Below, piece by piece: positions 13,636 through 20,490 of a DNA stretch of 21,356 bases. The notes beneath the pieces were generated by a model. The model searched no databases, had not been told where the DNA came from, and saw only the letters and a program-made list of their open reading frames with translations. Source of the DNA: DATBLY01 sp963705545. Lineage in GTDB: Bacteria > Actinomycetota > UBA4738 > HRBIN12. A program made the position numbers and the translations under genes. The first letter of the stretch is position 1. Every line of letters begins with the position of its first letter. The DNA is taken from assembly GCA_963705545.1 (NCBI GenBank), contig CAVPJX010000009.1, forward strand, positions 1 through 21,356, written 5' to 3'.

Positions 13636-14985
13636 CTACAGCTCGACGCGGAACAACCGCCAAGGGCCCGGCACACCCTTGAGCTCGTGTTCGCCGGCGT
13701 CCTCGAACCGGAGGCCTGAGCCGGCGACCAGGTCCCGGACGGTGCTCGAGACGAGGACCTCGCCGGGGCCGGCGAGCGCGCCGATCCGGGCGCCGATGTG
13801 CACGGCCAGGCCGCGGACCTCGTCGCCGGCCAGCTCGAGCTCGCCCGTGTGAACGCCGGCGCGGACCTCGATCCCCAGCTCGCGGACGCTCTCGGCGATC
13901 GCCTGACCGCACCGCACGGCGCGCGCGGGCCCGTCGAACGTGGCGAGGAACCCGTCGCCCGTCTTGTCGATCTCGCGGCCGCGGAAGCGCTCGAGCTCGC
14001 GACGGACGCGCTCGTGGTGCGCGGACAGGAGCTCGCTCCAGGCCCGGTCCCCGATCCGGGCCGCGTGCTCGGTGGAGCCGACGATGTCGGTGAACAGGAC
14101 GGTCGCCAGGACCCGGTCGACGTCGGGGGCGTGCCGCCGGCCCGTGAGGAAGTGCTCGACCTCGTCCAGGACGTCGTCCTGGGTCGCGGTCCAGGGGGCG
14201 GTGTCGCCGCCGGGAAGCTCGACGAACCGGGCGCCGGGGATCCGTTCCGCCACGTCGCGCCCGGCCTGGACGACCTCGACCTGGTCGTCGACGCGATGCA
14301 GGACGAGCGTCGGCACCGCGATCGTCGGCAGGATCGGACGGACGTCGATCTGGTGCCACAGGCGCTCGAGCGCCTCGGCGGAGTTGGGGCTGGCCGCCTG
14401 CCGCATGAAGCGCGCCCACCAGGCCACGTGCTGCTCGTCCCCCGCCATCGCGGGCTGGAACACGGGGACGATCCGCTCCGCGTACGCCTGCGTGCCCCAC
14501 CCGTCGGCGAGCTCGCGCAGGTAGGCGTCCCACTCGTCCTCGCCCCACTGCCAAGGGTAGTCGTCGGACGCCACTCCCGATGCGGCCACCGCGTACAGCG
14601 CGAGCGCGCTGACGCGATCCGGGTACGTCGCGGTGAAGAGGGCGCACAGGCACCCGGCATCGGAGAAGCCGAAGAGCGCCGGCCGCTCGGCGCCGACGGC
14701 GTCCAGGACGACGAGGAGGTCGTCCATCAGCACCTCGAGCGGCGGCAGGTCCGACGGCGAGAGGCGGTCCGACAGGCCGGTGCCGCGCCGGTCCATGAAG
14801 ATCAAGCGCGAGAAGGACGCGAGCCGCCGCAGGAACCGCGCGTAGTGCGGGCTCTCCCACGCGATCTCGATGTTGTTCACGAACGCCGGAAGGAAGACGA
14901 GGTCGATCGGCCCCTCGCCCACCACCTGGTAAGCGAGAGACACGTCCCCGTTACGCGTGTACTGGATCTCCGGCACCTGCGGCAT
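13636..14985 (-). CDS. alpha/beta-hydrolase / class III nucleotide cyclase fusion, paralog 2
   Basis: This is a 449-residue fusion with the same layout as the gene at 8785. The hydrolase part has IFMDRRGTGLSDRL, elbow ALFGFSDAGCLCALF with Ser108, and the acid region LVLHRVDDQVEVV. Where the catalytic His should be it reads LPGGDTAPW, with no His, so hydrolase activity is doubtful. The cyclase part (about 291-449) has LFTDIVGSTEHAA, EIDKTGDGFLATFDGPARA with the canonical Lys before the Gly-Asp-Gly, VRAGVHTGELELAGDEVRG, AVHIGARIGAL and LKGVPGPWRLFRVEL. It is the best candidate of the three for real nucleotide cyclase activity, although His replaces the usual transition-state Asn. ATG 14985 is preferred over 14994 because AAGGA sits about 8 bases before it. 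It is divergent from the peptidase gene. Confidence 0.9.
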   Translation of the reverse strand: MPQVPEIQYTRNGDVSLAYQVVGEGPIDLVFLPAFVNNIEIAWESPHYARFLRRLASFSRLIFMDRRGTGLSDRLSPSDLPPLEVLMDDLLVVLDAVGAERPALFGFSDAGCLCALFTATYPDRVSALALYAVAASGVASDDYPWQWGEDEWDAYLRELADGWGTQAYAERIVPVFQPAMAGDEQHVAWWARFMRQAASPNSAEALERLWHQIDVRPILPTIAVPTLVLHRVDDQVEVVQAGRDVAERIPGARFVELPGGDTAPWTATQDDVLDEVEHFLTGRRHAPDVDRVLATVLFTDIVGSTEHAARIGDRAWSELLSAHHERVRRELERFRGREIDKTGDGFLATFDGPARAVRCGQAIAESVRELGIEVRAGVHTGELELAGDEVRGLAVHIGARIGALAGPGEVLVSSTVRDLVAGSGLRFEDAGEHELKGVPGPWRLFRVEL

Positions 14986-15067
14986 CCGGTGCATCCTTCA
15001 CCCGCCCCCATCGGGGAGCAACCCGTCAGCGGCGCGTCCAGGGTGCAGAGTTGTCTCCCGAGGCAGC

Positions 15068-15073
15068 TAGGCT
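15068..15073 (+). promoter_or_regulatory. probable leaderless promoter (-10 box) of the S51 peptidase gene
   Basis: TAGGCT ends 8 bases before the ATG at 15082. This is the spacing expected when transcription starts at the start codon itself. No ribosome binding site is visible in front of the ATG, which agrees with a leaderless mRNA. The -35 region is not clear. Confidence 0.45.
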
Positions 15074-15081
15074 CCGGCATC

Positions 15082-15759
15082 ATGAGGTTGCTGCTGACGT
15101 CCGCCGGCATCAAGAACACGAGCATCCGCGACGCGCTCGTCGGTCTCCTGGGCAAGCCGATCGCCGACGCCGACGCGCTCTGCATCCCCACCGCGGCGTA
15201 CGGGCACCCCCAGCTCGGTCCCGACGCGGCGTGGCGGTTCGTCAGCGGACAGGAACCCAGGACACCCATGACCGAGCTGGGTTGGAGGTCCCTGGGGATG
15301 CTGGAGCTCACCGCGCTGCCCAGCATCGGCGAGGAACGCTGGGTCCCCTGGGTCAGGGAGACCGACGTCCTGCTGGTCAACGGCGGCGACCCCTTGTACC
15401 TGTGCCACTGGATGCGGGAGTCGGGGCTGGCGGATCTCCTGCCGTCGCTGCGCGAGACGGTGTGGGCGGGGATCAGCGCCGGGAGCCTGGTGATGACCCC
15501 TCGTGTCGGGGAGGACTTCGTCGGGTGGAAGCCGCCCACCGGTGACGACAGCGCGCTGGGCGTCGTCGACTTCTCGATCTTCCCGCACGTGGATCACGAG
15601 CTCCTGCCGGACAACACGATGGCCGCCGCGGAGCGATGGGCGGCCGGGATCGCCGGTCCGGCGTACGCGATCGACGACGAGACCGCCATCACGGTGGCCG
15701 ACGGCACCGTCGACGTCGTCTCCGAGGGGCACTGGAAGCTGTTCACCCCCAGCCCGTAA
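15082..15759 (+). CDS. peptidase S51 (peptidase E-like) family protein
   Basis: This 225-residue protein is the usual size of peptidase E/cyanophycinase-like S51 enzymes. I see the N-terminal strand LLLTSAGI, the conserved VLLVNGGDPLYLCHWM, the nucleophile elbow VWAGISAGSLVMTP with Ser132, and the downstream histidine region DFSIFPHVDHE with His169. It ends with AIDDETAITVADG, typical of the family. Peptidase E cuts after N-terminal Asp in dipeptides, while relatives include class I glutamine amidotransferase-like proteins of unknown substrate. The start ATG 15082 fits the leaderless promoter at 15068. It stands alone on the plus strand between two cyclase fusions. Confidence 0.85.
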   Translation: MRLLLTSAGIKNTSIRDALVGLLGKPIADADALCIPTAAYGHPQLGPDAAWRFVSGQEPRTPMTELGWRSLGMLELTALPSIGEERWVPWVRETDVLLVNGGDPLYLCHWMRESGLADLLPSLRETVWAGISAGSLVMTPRVGEDFVGWKPPTGDDSALGVVDFSIFPHVDHELLPDNTMAAAERWAAGIAGPAYAIDDETAITVADGTVDVVSEGHWKLFTPSP

Positions 15760-15849
15760 ACAACGGAGCGGCGAAGACGCGGCGAAGCTCCTGCGTGATC
15801 CGATCGGCGAGGACGACCTCCATGAAGTTCGGTGCGTCGACCCGAGCGA

Positions 15850-17181
15850 TCAGTTCGTCACGCGGTAGAGATGCCAGCGGTCGGGCACGCCTTTCAGCTC
15901 GTGCTCGCCCGCATCCTCGAACGTGAGTCCCGACCCGGCGGTCAGGTCCTTCACGGTCGACGTGGCCCACACCTCGCCCGCACCGGCCATCGTCGCCACG
16001 CGGGCGCCGATGTGCACCGCGAGCCCACGGACTTGATCGCCGTCGAGCTCCACCTCGCCCGTGTGGCAACCGGCGCGCACCTCCAGGCCGAGCGGCCGGA
16101 CCGCCTCCGCGATGCTCCGCGCGCACCGGACGGCGCGCGCCGGCCCGTCGAACCGGGCGAGCAGGCCGTCGCCGGCGGAGTCCACGAAGACGCCGTGGAA
16201 CCGCTCGAGCTCGGCCTTCGCGCGCGCGTCGTGCGCGGCGATCAGCTCTTTCCACCGAGCGTCGCCCACCTTCGCCGCCAGCTCCGTCGAGCCGACGACG
16301 TCCGTGAACATGACCGTGGCGAGCACTGAGTCCAGGCCGACCGGGGGGCGCTCCGCGCCCACGAACCGGCGGATCGCGTCGTGCATCGGCGGCAGGTCCT
16401 CGAACTCCATCGTGTTGCCCGGCAGGAGATAGGTCTCGGTGCGTTGCATCCGGTCAGCGATGTAGGCGAGCAGATCGCGCTCGTCGGCGTGGGTCAATAG
16501 CAGCATCGGCGCCTGGACGGCCGGGAGCACGTCGCGGACGTCGGTCTCGAGCCAGATCCGGGCGAGTTCCTTCGCCACATCGGGCGTGCAGGTCCGCCGG
16601 CTCACGCGCGCCAGGAAGCGGATGTAGCTCTCCGTGCTCCACGCGCCGCCGAGCACGTCGGCGTTCAACGCGACGTAGTCCCGCGCCCAGCCCTCGGTCC
16701 CCCACCGTTCCAGGAGCGCCTGCTCCTCGACCAGGTAGCCGTCGTCGACGCCCCATGGGTACTTCTCGTCCGAGGTCGAGCTGGGGATCGGGAGCACCCA
16801 CACGAGCGCCTGGACGCGCTCGGGCTGCGTGGCAGCCAGCAGCACGTTCGGAGCGCCGGACTCCAGGAACCCGCCGAAGACGGCCGCCTCGACCCCCTCG
16901 GCGTCGAGGACCGCGAGCGTGTCCTGCACCTGGACCTCCAGGCTGCCTGGCGCCACGTTGCGGCTCGACAGGCCGGTGCCTCTGCGGTCGTAGATGATCA
17001 CGCGAGCGAACGCCGCCAATCCCTCGTGCCACGCGAGCTCCTGCGGCGAGTCCCACAGCTGGTCGACCAGGGCGAAGGAGTCCTCCTGCCAGAAGAGCAC
17101 GGTGGGACCTTCACCGAGCACCTGGTACGCGAGGTAGGCGCCGTCGGCGGCGCGCGCGAACCGGACGTCGGGGCGTTCCAT
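15850..17181 (-). CDS. alpha/beta-hydrolase-like / class III nucleotide cyclase fusion, paralog 3
   Basis: This is a 443-residue fusion. The hydrolase-like part keeps the fold markers (VIIYDRRGTGLSSRN, MLLLTHADERD). The elbow, however, reads VFGGFLESGAPNVLL, so the nucleophile Ser is replaced (Leu106 by alignment). The late His is also lost (YLLPGNTMEFEDL), so this domain cannot be a classical hydrolase. The cyclase part (285-443) has MFTDVVGSTELAA, VDSAGDGLLARFDGPARA, VRAGCHTGEVELDGDQVRG, AVHIGARVATM and LKGVPDRWHLYRVTN. As in paralog 1, the Lys before Gly-Asp-Gly is missing. The start ATG 17181 (M-E-R-P-D-V-R-F-A-R) matches the family start; the longer upstream ORF is rejected. It is divergent from dinB. 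Confidence 0.9.
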   Translation of the reverse strand: MERPDVRFARAADGAYLAYQVLGEGPTVLFWQEDSFALVDQLWDSPQELAWHEGLAAFARVIIYDRRGTGLSSRNVAPGSLEVQVQDTLAVLDAEGVEAAVFGGFLESGAPNVLLAATQPERVQALVWVLPIPSSTSDEKYPWGVDDGYLVEEQALLERWGTEGWARDYVALNADVLGGAWSTESYIRFLARVSRRTCTPDVAKELARIWLETDVRDVLPAVQAPMLLLTHADERDLLAYIADRMQRTETYLLPGNTMEFEDLPPMHDAIRRFVGAERPPVGLDSVLATVMFTDVVGSTELAAKVGDARWKELIAAHDARAKAELERFHGVFVDSAGDGLLARFDGPARAVRCARSIAEAVRPLGLEVRAGCHTGEVELDGDQVRGLAVHIGARVATMAGAGEVWATSTVKDLTAGSGLTFEDAGEHELKGVPDRWHLYRVTN

Positions 17182-17211
17182 CAGCCGGCGGACCGGTCGG
17201 TCACGCCGCGA

Positions 17212-17217
17212 AGCGTA
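17212..17217 (-). promoter_or_regulatory. possible -10 box of cyclase paralog 3
   Basis: The minus strand reads TACGCT about 30 bases before the ATG at 17181, which would give a leader of about 24 bases. No -35 match is visible. Confidence 0.25.
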
Positions 17218-17311
17218 CTTCGGGGCAGCGGTTGGGTTCGGCCATGGACGCGGCGATGGCCACTCCTGGAAACCTGCGGAGCGTCCGATGTCGGAGGGTG
17301 CTGCGAGCATC

Positions 17312-17326
17312 CGTTCGTGTCGAACG
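17312..17326 (+). other. palindrome over the dinB start codon
   Basis: CGTTCG-TGT-CGAACG is a perfect inverted repeat with 6-bp arms. The GTG start of dinB (17317-17319) sits at the top of the left arm and in the loop. It could be an operator or an RNA hairpin that hides the start. It is not the usual actinobacterial SOS box, which has GAAC first and GTTC second. Confidence 0.4.
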
Positions 17327-18507
17327 AGGGCACGATCCTGCACGCCGACGCCGACTCCTTCTACGCGTCGGTGGAGCAGCGAGACGACCCGAGCCTGAAA
17401 GGCCGGCCCGTCATCGTGGGCGGCGGCGTGGTGCTCGCGGCCAGCTACGAGGCCAAGGCGTTCGGCGTGCGCACGCCGATGGGCCAGGTCCAGGCACTCC
17501 GGCTCTGCCCTGAGGCCATCGTCGTCCCGCCACGAATGGAGGCCTACAGCGCGGCCAGCAAGGCGATGTTCGCGGTGTTCAACGACACGACGCCGTTCGT
17601 CGAGGGGCTGTCGATCGACGAGGCGTTCCTGGAGGTCGGGGGGCTGCGGCGCATCGCGGGCACGTCCACGGAGATCGCGGTGCGCCTGCGCGGCGAGGTC
17701 CTTGCGACGGTCGGCCTGCCGATCACCGTGGGCGTGGCCAGGACGAAGTTCCTCGCCAAGGTGGCGAGCGGGGTCGCGAAGCCGGACGGCCTACTGGTCG
17801 TTCCGATCGACGGCGAGCTCGCGTTCCTCCATCCGCTACCGGTCGAGCGCCTCTGGGGGGTGGGGGAGGTGACCGCGCGGAAGCTCCGCGAGCGCTCGAT
17901 CACGACCGTGGCGGACGTGGCCCAACTCGGTGAAGCCGCCCTGGTAGGGATCCTCGGCCGGGCCGCCGGCCGTCACCTCCACGCGCTCGCGCACAACCGG
18001 GATCCTCGGCGGGTCGACGTCGGCCGCCGGCGCCGGTCGATCGGGACCCAACGGGCGCTCGGCCGAAGACCGAGGTCACCCGAGACGCTCGACGCCGACC
18101 TCATCGCGCTGGTGGATCGCCTGGCGCGCAGGCTGCGAGCGGCGCACCGCGTCTGCCGCACGGTCGTGCTCCGCCTCCGGTTCGACGACCTCACCCGCGC
18201 GACGCGGTCGCACACCCTGCCCGAGGCCACGGCCGATACCGCAACGTTGCTCACCGCCGAGCGAGTCCTGCTCGCGGCGGCCCTGCCGATGATCCGGGAT
18301 CAGGGCATCACGCTGATCGGCGTCAGCTTCACCAACCTCCACGACGACGAGGCGATCCAGCTCGCGTTGCCGTTCGATGCTTGGCTCGGATCGTCGATCG
18401 ACGTCACGCTCGACACGGTGCGAGATCGCTTCGGATCGTCGGCCATCACGCGCGGCGTCCTCCTCGGGCGCCGCGAGGGTCTCCGGGTTCCGCTCCTCCC
18501 TGACTAG
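17317..18507 (+). CDS. dinB: DNA polymerase IV (Y-family, DinB)
   Basis: This 396-residue lesion-bypass polymerase is complete. The palm has ILHADADSFYASVEQRDDPS with Asp11 and the Phe-Tyr steric pair, ASYEAKAFGVRTPMG in the fingers, and LSIDEAFLEVGG with catalytic Asp101 and Glu102. A helix-hairpin-helix thumb follows (ERLWGVGEVTARKLRERSI), then the little finger with SIGTQRALGRRPRS and VVLRLRFDDLTRATRS. QLALPF at about 348-353 fits a sliding-clamp binding peptide. The start GTG 17317 is the only reasonable one, since the next in-frame Met lies inside the fingers. The GGAGGG 18 bases upstream is too far to be a normal ribosome binding site, so translation may be leaderless. It converges with the small gene at 18531, leaving only 23 bases between stops. 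Confidence 0.95.
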   Translation: MSNEGTILHADADSFYASVEQRDDPSLKGRPVIVGGGVVLAASYEAKAFGVRTPMGQVQALRLCPEAIVVPPRMEAYSAASKAMFAVFNDTTPFVEGLSIDEAFLEVGGLRRIAGTSTEIAVRLRGEVLATVGLPITVGVARTKFLAKVASGVAKPDGLLVVPIDGELAFLHPLPVERLWGVGEVTARKLRERSITTVADVAQLGEAALVGILGRAAGRHLHALAHNRDPRRVDVGRRRRSIGTQRALGRRPRSPETLDADLIALVDRLARRLRAAHRVCRTVVLRLRFDDLTRATRSHTLPEATADTATLLTAERVLLAAALPMIRDQGITLIGVSFTNLHDDEAIQLALPFDAWLGSSIDVTLDTVRDRFGSSAITRGVLLGRREGLRVPLLPD

Positions 18508-18530
18508 CGGTCGAGCGAAACGATCGCCCC

Positions 18531-18857
18531 CTACAACTGGCGGACGGGCATCGGCGGAGGCGGCGCCGAGAAGTCCATCGGGTGGATGTCCTCGATCGAT
18601 GTCCGGAACCACGTGTCGAACTCGTTGTCCGACGTGGCCAGCTTGCCGAGGAACGTCTCCGCCCCCGGACCATCGATCACGACGACCGCCAGGTCGGAGC
18701 CGTCCGGGTTCGCCTGGTGCCAGGAGGCGTGGGTGGTCAGCCCGAGTCGCTGGTTCATGTCATCGAACTCCGCCTTGCGCGCTCCGGTCAGCTCGCCGCA
18801 CCACGACTTCCACGTCTCGAGCTTGCCCGGCTTGATCGGTACCGCCATCGCTTCCAT
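18531..18857 (-). CDS. small conserved-looking protein of unknown function
   Basis: This 108-residue soluble protein begins MEAMAVPIKPGKLETWKSW and contains MNQRLGLTTHASWHQANPDG, LAVVVIDGPGAETFLGKL and FDTWFRTSIEDIHPMDFS, with a proline-rich tail (APPPPMPVRQL). The alternation of strands and helices, with a His-rich middle, recalls ferredoxin-like (ABM/EthD-type) small enzymes, but I cannot assign it to a family. The start ATG 18857 has GAGGAG about 9 bases upstream. Codon bias is good. It stands alone, with dinB converging from the other side. Confidence 0.7.
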   Translation of the reverse strand: MEAMAVPIKPGKLETWKSWCGELTGARKAEFDDMNQRLGLTTHASWHQANPDGSDLAVVVIDGPGAETFLGKLATSDNEFDTWFRTSIEDIHPMDFSAPPPPMPVRQL

Positions 18858-18890
18858 CAGGTAACGCTCCTCGCGTCTCGACTGCTGTGC

Positions 18891-18896
18891 ACACTA
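18891..18896 (-). promoter_or_regulatory. possible -10 box for the gene at 18531
   Basis: The minus strand reads TAGTGT about 33 bases before the ATG. The implied leader of about 26 bases contains the GAGGAG ribosome binding site. No clear -35 is seen. Confidence 0.3.
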
Positions 18897-19013
18897 CTCG
18901 GTTGACGCCGAGCTCCCGCGGTGGGATCCGCGCCGCGCGGCCGACGCCGTCGATCCAGCGTATCGGTGCCGGGGGCTAGGCCACGGTCGGAGGTTCCTCG
19001 ACCCCGGCGCCCT

Positions 19014-19046
19014 GGCTTCGCGTTCACCTTACGCTGAACGAAAGCC
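19014..19046 (-). terminator. hairpin downstream of the secreted protein gene
   Basis: GGCTTCGCGTTCA (19014-19026) pairs with TGAACGAAAGCC (19035-19046) with one small bulge and an 8-base loop. It starts about 20 bases after the stop of the minus-strand gene. No T-tract follows, as is common in high-GC actinobacteria. Confidence 0.45.
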
Positions 19047-19066
19047 CGACCTTCGGAGTGCCCTGC

Positions 19067-19636
19067 CTACCGTATCCGTTCGCGTGCTCGTTCCGGGCAA
19101 TCGTCGAGGCTGACCTGCCCCAGACGGAGCGTGGTGGTCGCGTCCGCGTGAGTTGCGCCATCCCCCGCGATCCATCTCGTCGACAGCCGGGTGTCGAGGC
19201 TCGACTCGCTGAAGTACCCACAGAAGTAGGGGCCGGGGTCGAACGTGATGTCGAGGATCCCTGGGGCGAGCCGCGTGACAGGAGCCCGCTCACAACAATT
19301 CGACCCGTAGTCTCCCCAGGAGAAGACGATCCTTCCATGCGCGCGCCGGAGGAGGTACCCCGTGGCCACGGGTTGGATCTCGACCCGTACGTTGAGATCC
19401 GTCCTCGCGGTCCACGGGAGGGCGGCATGGCGGAAGTCATCGTAGAACGAGAGCGTGAGATGCACATCACCGCTCGACGTGAAGGCAGCCCCGTACCACC
19501 GGATGTCGAATGGCCCTTCGACGTCGTCCGGGTCCCAGTCGCTCCCCGCGATCGCCGGCGACGGGACGATCACGAGCGACAGGATCAGGAACCCCAGGGT
19601 CGGAAACATGATCACCGACCCGCTCGTCCCTCTCAT
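19067..19636 (-). CDS. secreted protein of unknown function with four cysteines
   Basis: From ATG 19636 this is 189 residues with a signal peptide: hydrophobic core VIMFPTLGFLILSLVIVP and a cleavage site after P-A-I-A, giving a mature start near G-S-D-W-D-P-D-D-V. I recall the D-x-D-D-V-x-G-P-x-D-I opening from other secreted actinobacterial proteins without known function. The mature part is strand-rich (VHLTLSFYDDF, DLNVRVEIQPVATGY, GRIVFSWGDYG, ILDITFDPGPYF). It has cysteines in S-N-C-C-E-R, Y-F-C-G-Y and D-D-C-P-E, which could form two disulfides outside the cell. Earlier in-frame starts exist (a TTG at 19705 with AAGGGG in front), but the signal peptide fits the later ATG best. It has a hairpin at its 3' end. 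Confidence 0.7.
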   Translation of the reverse strand: MRGTSGSVIMFPTLGFLILSLVIVPSPAIAGSDWDPDDVEGPFDIRWYGAAFTSSGDVHLTLSFYDDFRHAALPWTARTDLNVRVEIQPVATGYLLRRAHGRIVFSWGDYGSNCCERAPVTRLAPGILDITFDPGPYFCGYFSESSLDTRLSTRWIAGDGATHADATTTLRLGQVSLDDCPERARERIR

Positions 19637-19756
19637 CTGATCGACACCCCGATCGGATAGCGGCCGGACGTCGATCAGAGTGCCCTGAGGCATCCGCAGC
19701 GTCAAGGCATCCCCTTTCGGCGCACGACGCCGCGACCATCGTGGCCCAGAGGCCGT

Positions 19757-20146
19757 TTAGCGAGCCATCGCTGCGATCTGGAGCAGGTTGCCGCACGTGT
19801 CGTCGAAGACGGCCGTCGTGACCGGACCCATCTCGGCCGGCTCCTGCGTGAACCGCACGCCCAGGCCGCGGAGGCGCTCGAACTCGGCGTCCACGTCGTC
19901 GACCGCGAAGGACGTGAACGGGATGCCGTCGGCCACGAGCGCCTCCTTGAACGGCGCGACGGCCGGGTGGGTGCTCGGCTCCAGCACGAGCTCGGTGCCA
20001 TCCGGGTCGCCGGGCGACACGACCGTCAGCCAGCGCGCGTCACCGAGCGGGATCTCGGTCTTCTTCCGGAACCCCAGGATCTCGGTGTAGAAGGCGAGCG
20101 CCACGTCCTGGTCGTCCACGAAGACGGATGCGAGGTGGATCCTCAT
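19757..20146 (-). CDS. VOC superfamily (glyoxalase-like) protein
   Basis: This 129-residue protein has two beta-alpha-beta-beta-beta modules of the vicinal oxygen chelate fold: HLASVFVDDQDVALAFYTEI with LGFRKKTEIPLGDARW and GTELVLEPSTHP, then FTSFAVDDVDAEFERLRGLG and VFDDTCGNLLQIAAM. The metal-site positions His4 and a Glu in TELVLEP are present, while the last ligand position is Gln-like, as in many uncharacterised VOC proteins. Members are dioxygenases, glyoxalases or resistance proteins. The start ATG 20146 has GAGGAG 7 bases upstream. It lies 13 bases downstream of the ArsR-type gene, so both should be one operon controlled by that regulator. Confidence 0.9.
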   Translation of the reverse strand: MRIHLASVFVDDQDVALAFYTEILGFRKKTEIPLGDARWLTVVSPGDPDGTELVLEPSTHPAVAPFKEALVADGIPFTSFAVDDVDAEFERLRGLGVRFTQEPAEMGPVTTAVFDDTCGNLLQIAAMAR

Positions 20147-20159
20147 CGCTGCACTCCTC

Positions 20160-20432
20160 TCACTCGTTCAGCTTCCAACGCTCGACGATCGCCTTCAGCG
20201 GCTCGCGGTCGAGGGTGTGGAACTTGTACCGACCCTCGCGACGCGTCCGGACGAGACCGGCCGCCTCGAGCACGTCGAGGTGCTGCGAGACCGCCTGTCG
20301 CGACGACGCCATCCCGTGCTTCATCGCCAACCGCGAGCAGATCTCGAAGAGGGTCTGCCCGTCGCGCTCGAGCAGCTCGTCGATGATGGCTCTCCTCGTC
20401 GGGTCGGCGATCGCCCGATAGAGGTCGGCCAC
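20160..20432 (-). CDS. ArsR-type winged-helix transcriptional repressor
   Basis: This 90-residue DNA-binding protein starts V-A-D-L-Y-R-A-I-A-D-P-T-R-R, the classic ArsR-family opening. Then come IIDELLERDGQTLFEIC, the recognition helix region SSRQAVSQHLDVLEAAGLVR, and the wing RTRREGRYKFHTLD. No Cys metal motif is seen, so the effector is probably organic and not a metal. I chose GTG 20432 over ATG 20444 and TTG 20450 because an ideal promoter (-35 TTGACA, -10 TATGCT) places the transcript start exactly on this GTG; the earlier codons fall inside the promoter. The regulator is followed by the VOC gene and is divergent from the EamA transporter. Confidence 0.9.
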   Translation of the reverse strand: MADLYRAIADPTRRAIIDELLERDGQTLFEICSRLAMKHGMASSRQAVSQHLDVLEAAGLVRTRREGRYKFHTLDREPLKAIVERWKLNE

Positions 20433-20439
20433 GGGCCGG

Positions 20440-20469
20440 AGCATAGGCAAGTCACTACTTGCCTGTCAA
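20440..20469 (-). promoter_or_regulatory. leaderless arsR promoter with embedded operator palindrome
   Basis: On the minus strand: TTGACA (20469-20464), 18-base spacer, TATGCT (20445-20440), 7 bases, then the GTG start at 20432. Within and flanking the spacer, AGGCAAGT-CACT-ACTTGCCT (20445-20464) is a perfect 8-4-8 palindrome. A bound dimer would block the promoter, so autorepression is strongly suggested. The same site lies 27 bases before the divergent EamA start and could control it as well. Confidence 0.7.
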
Positions 20470-20490
20470 GGCAGCGGGCATCATGTCGCG

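Noticed and set aside
11617..13719. A 700-codon plus-strand frame across the phosphodiesterase gene
   Set aside because: It is an antisense shadow; the minus strand carries all the metal-site motifs of the phosphodiesterase.
13798..15081. A plus-strand extension upstream of the S51 peptidase, making a 653-codon frame
   Set aside because: It is antisense to cyclase paralog 2; the peptidase starts at 15082 with a well-placed -10 box.
15743..15831. A short minus-strand frame (MEVVLADRITQELRRVFAAP and on) after cyclase paralog 3
   Set aside because: It is protein-like by eye but only 26 codons, overlaps the end of the peptidase gene, and has no ribosome binding site.
17312..17326. An SOS (LexA) box at the dinB start
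   Set aside because: The half-site order is GTTC then GAAC, the reverse of the actinobacterial LexA site, and the spacing is wrong.
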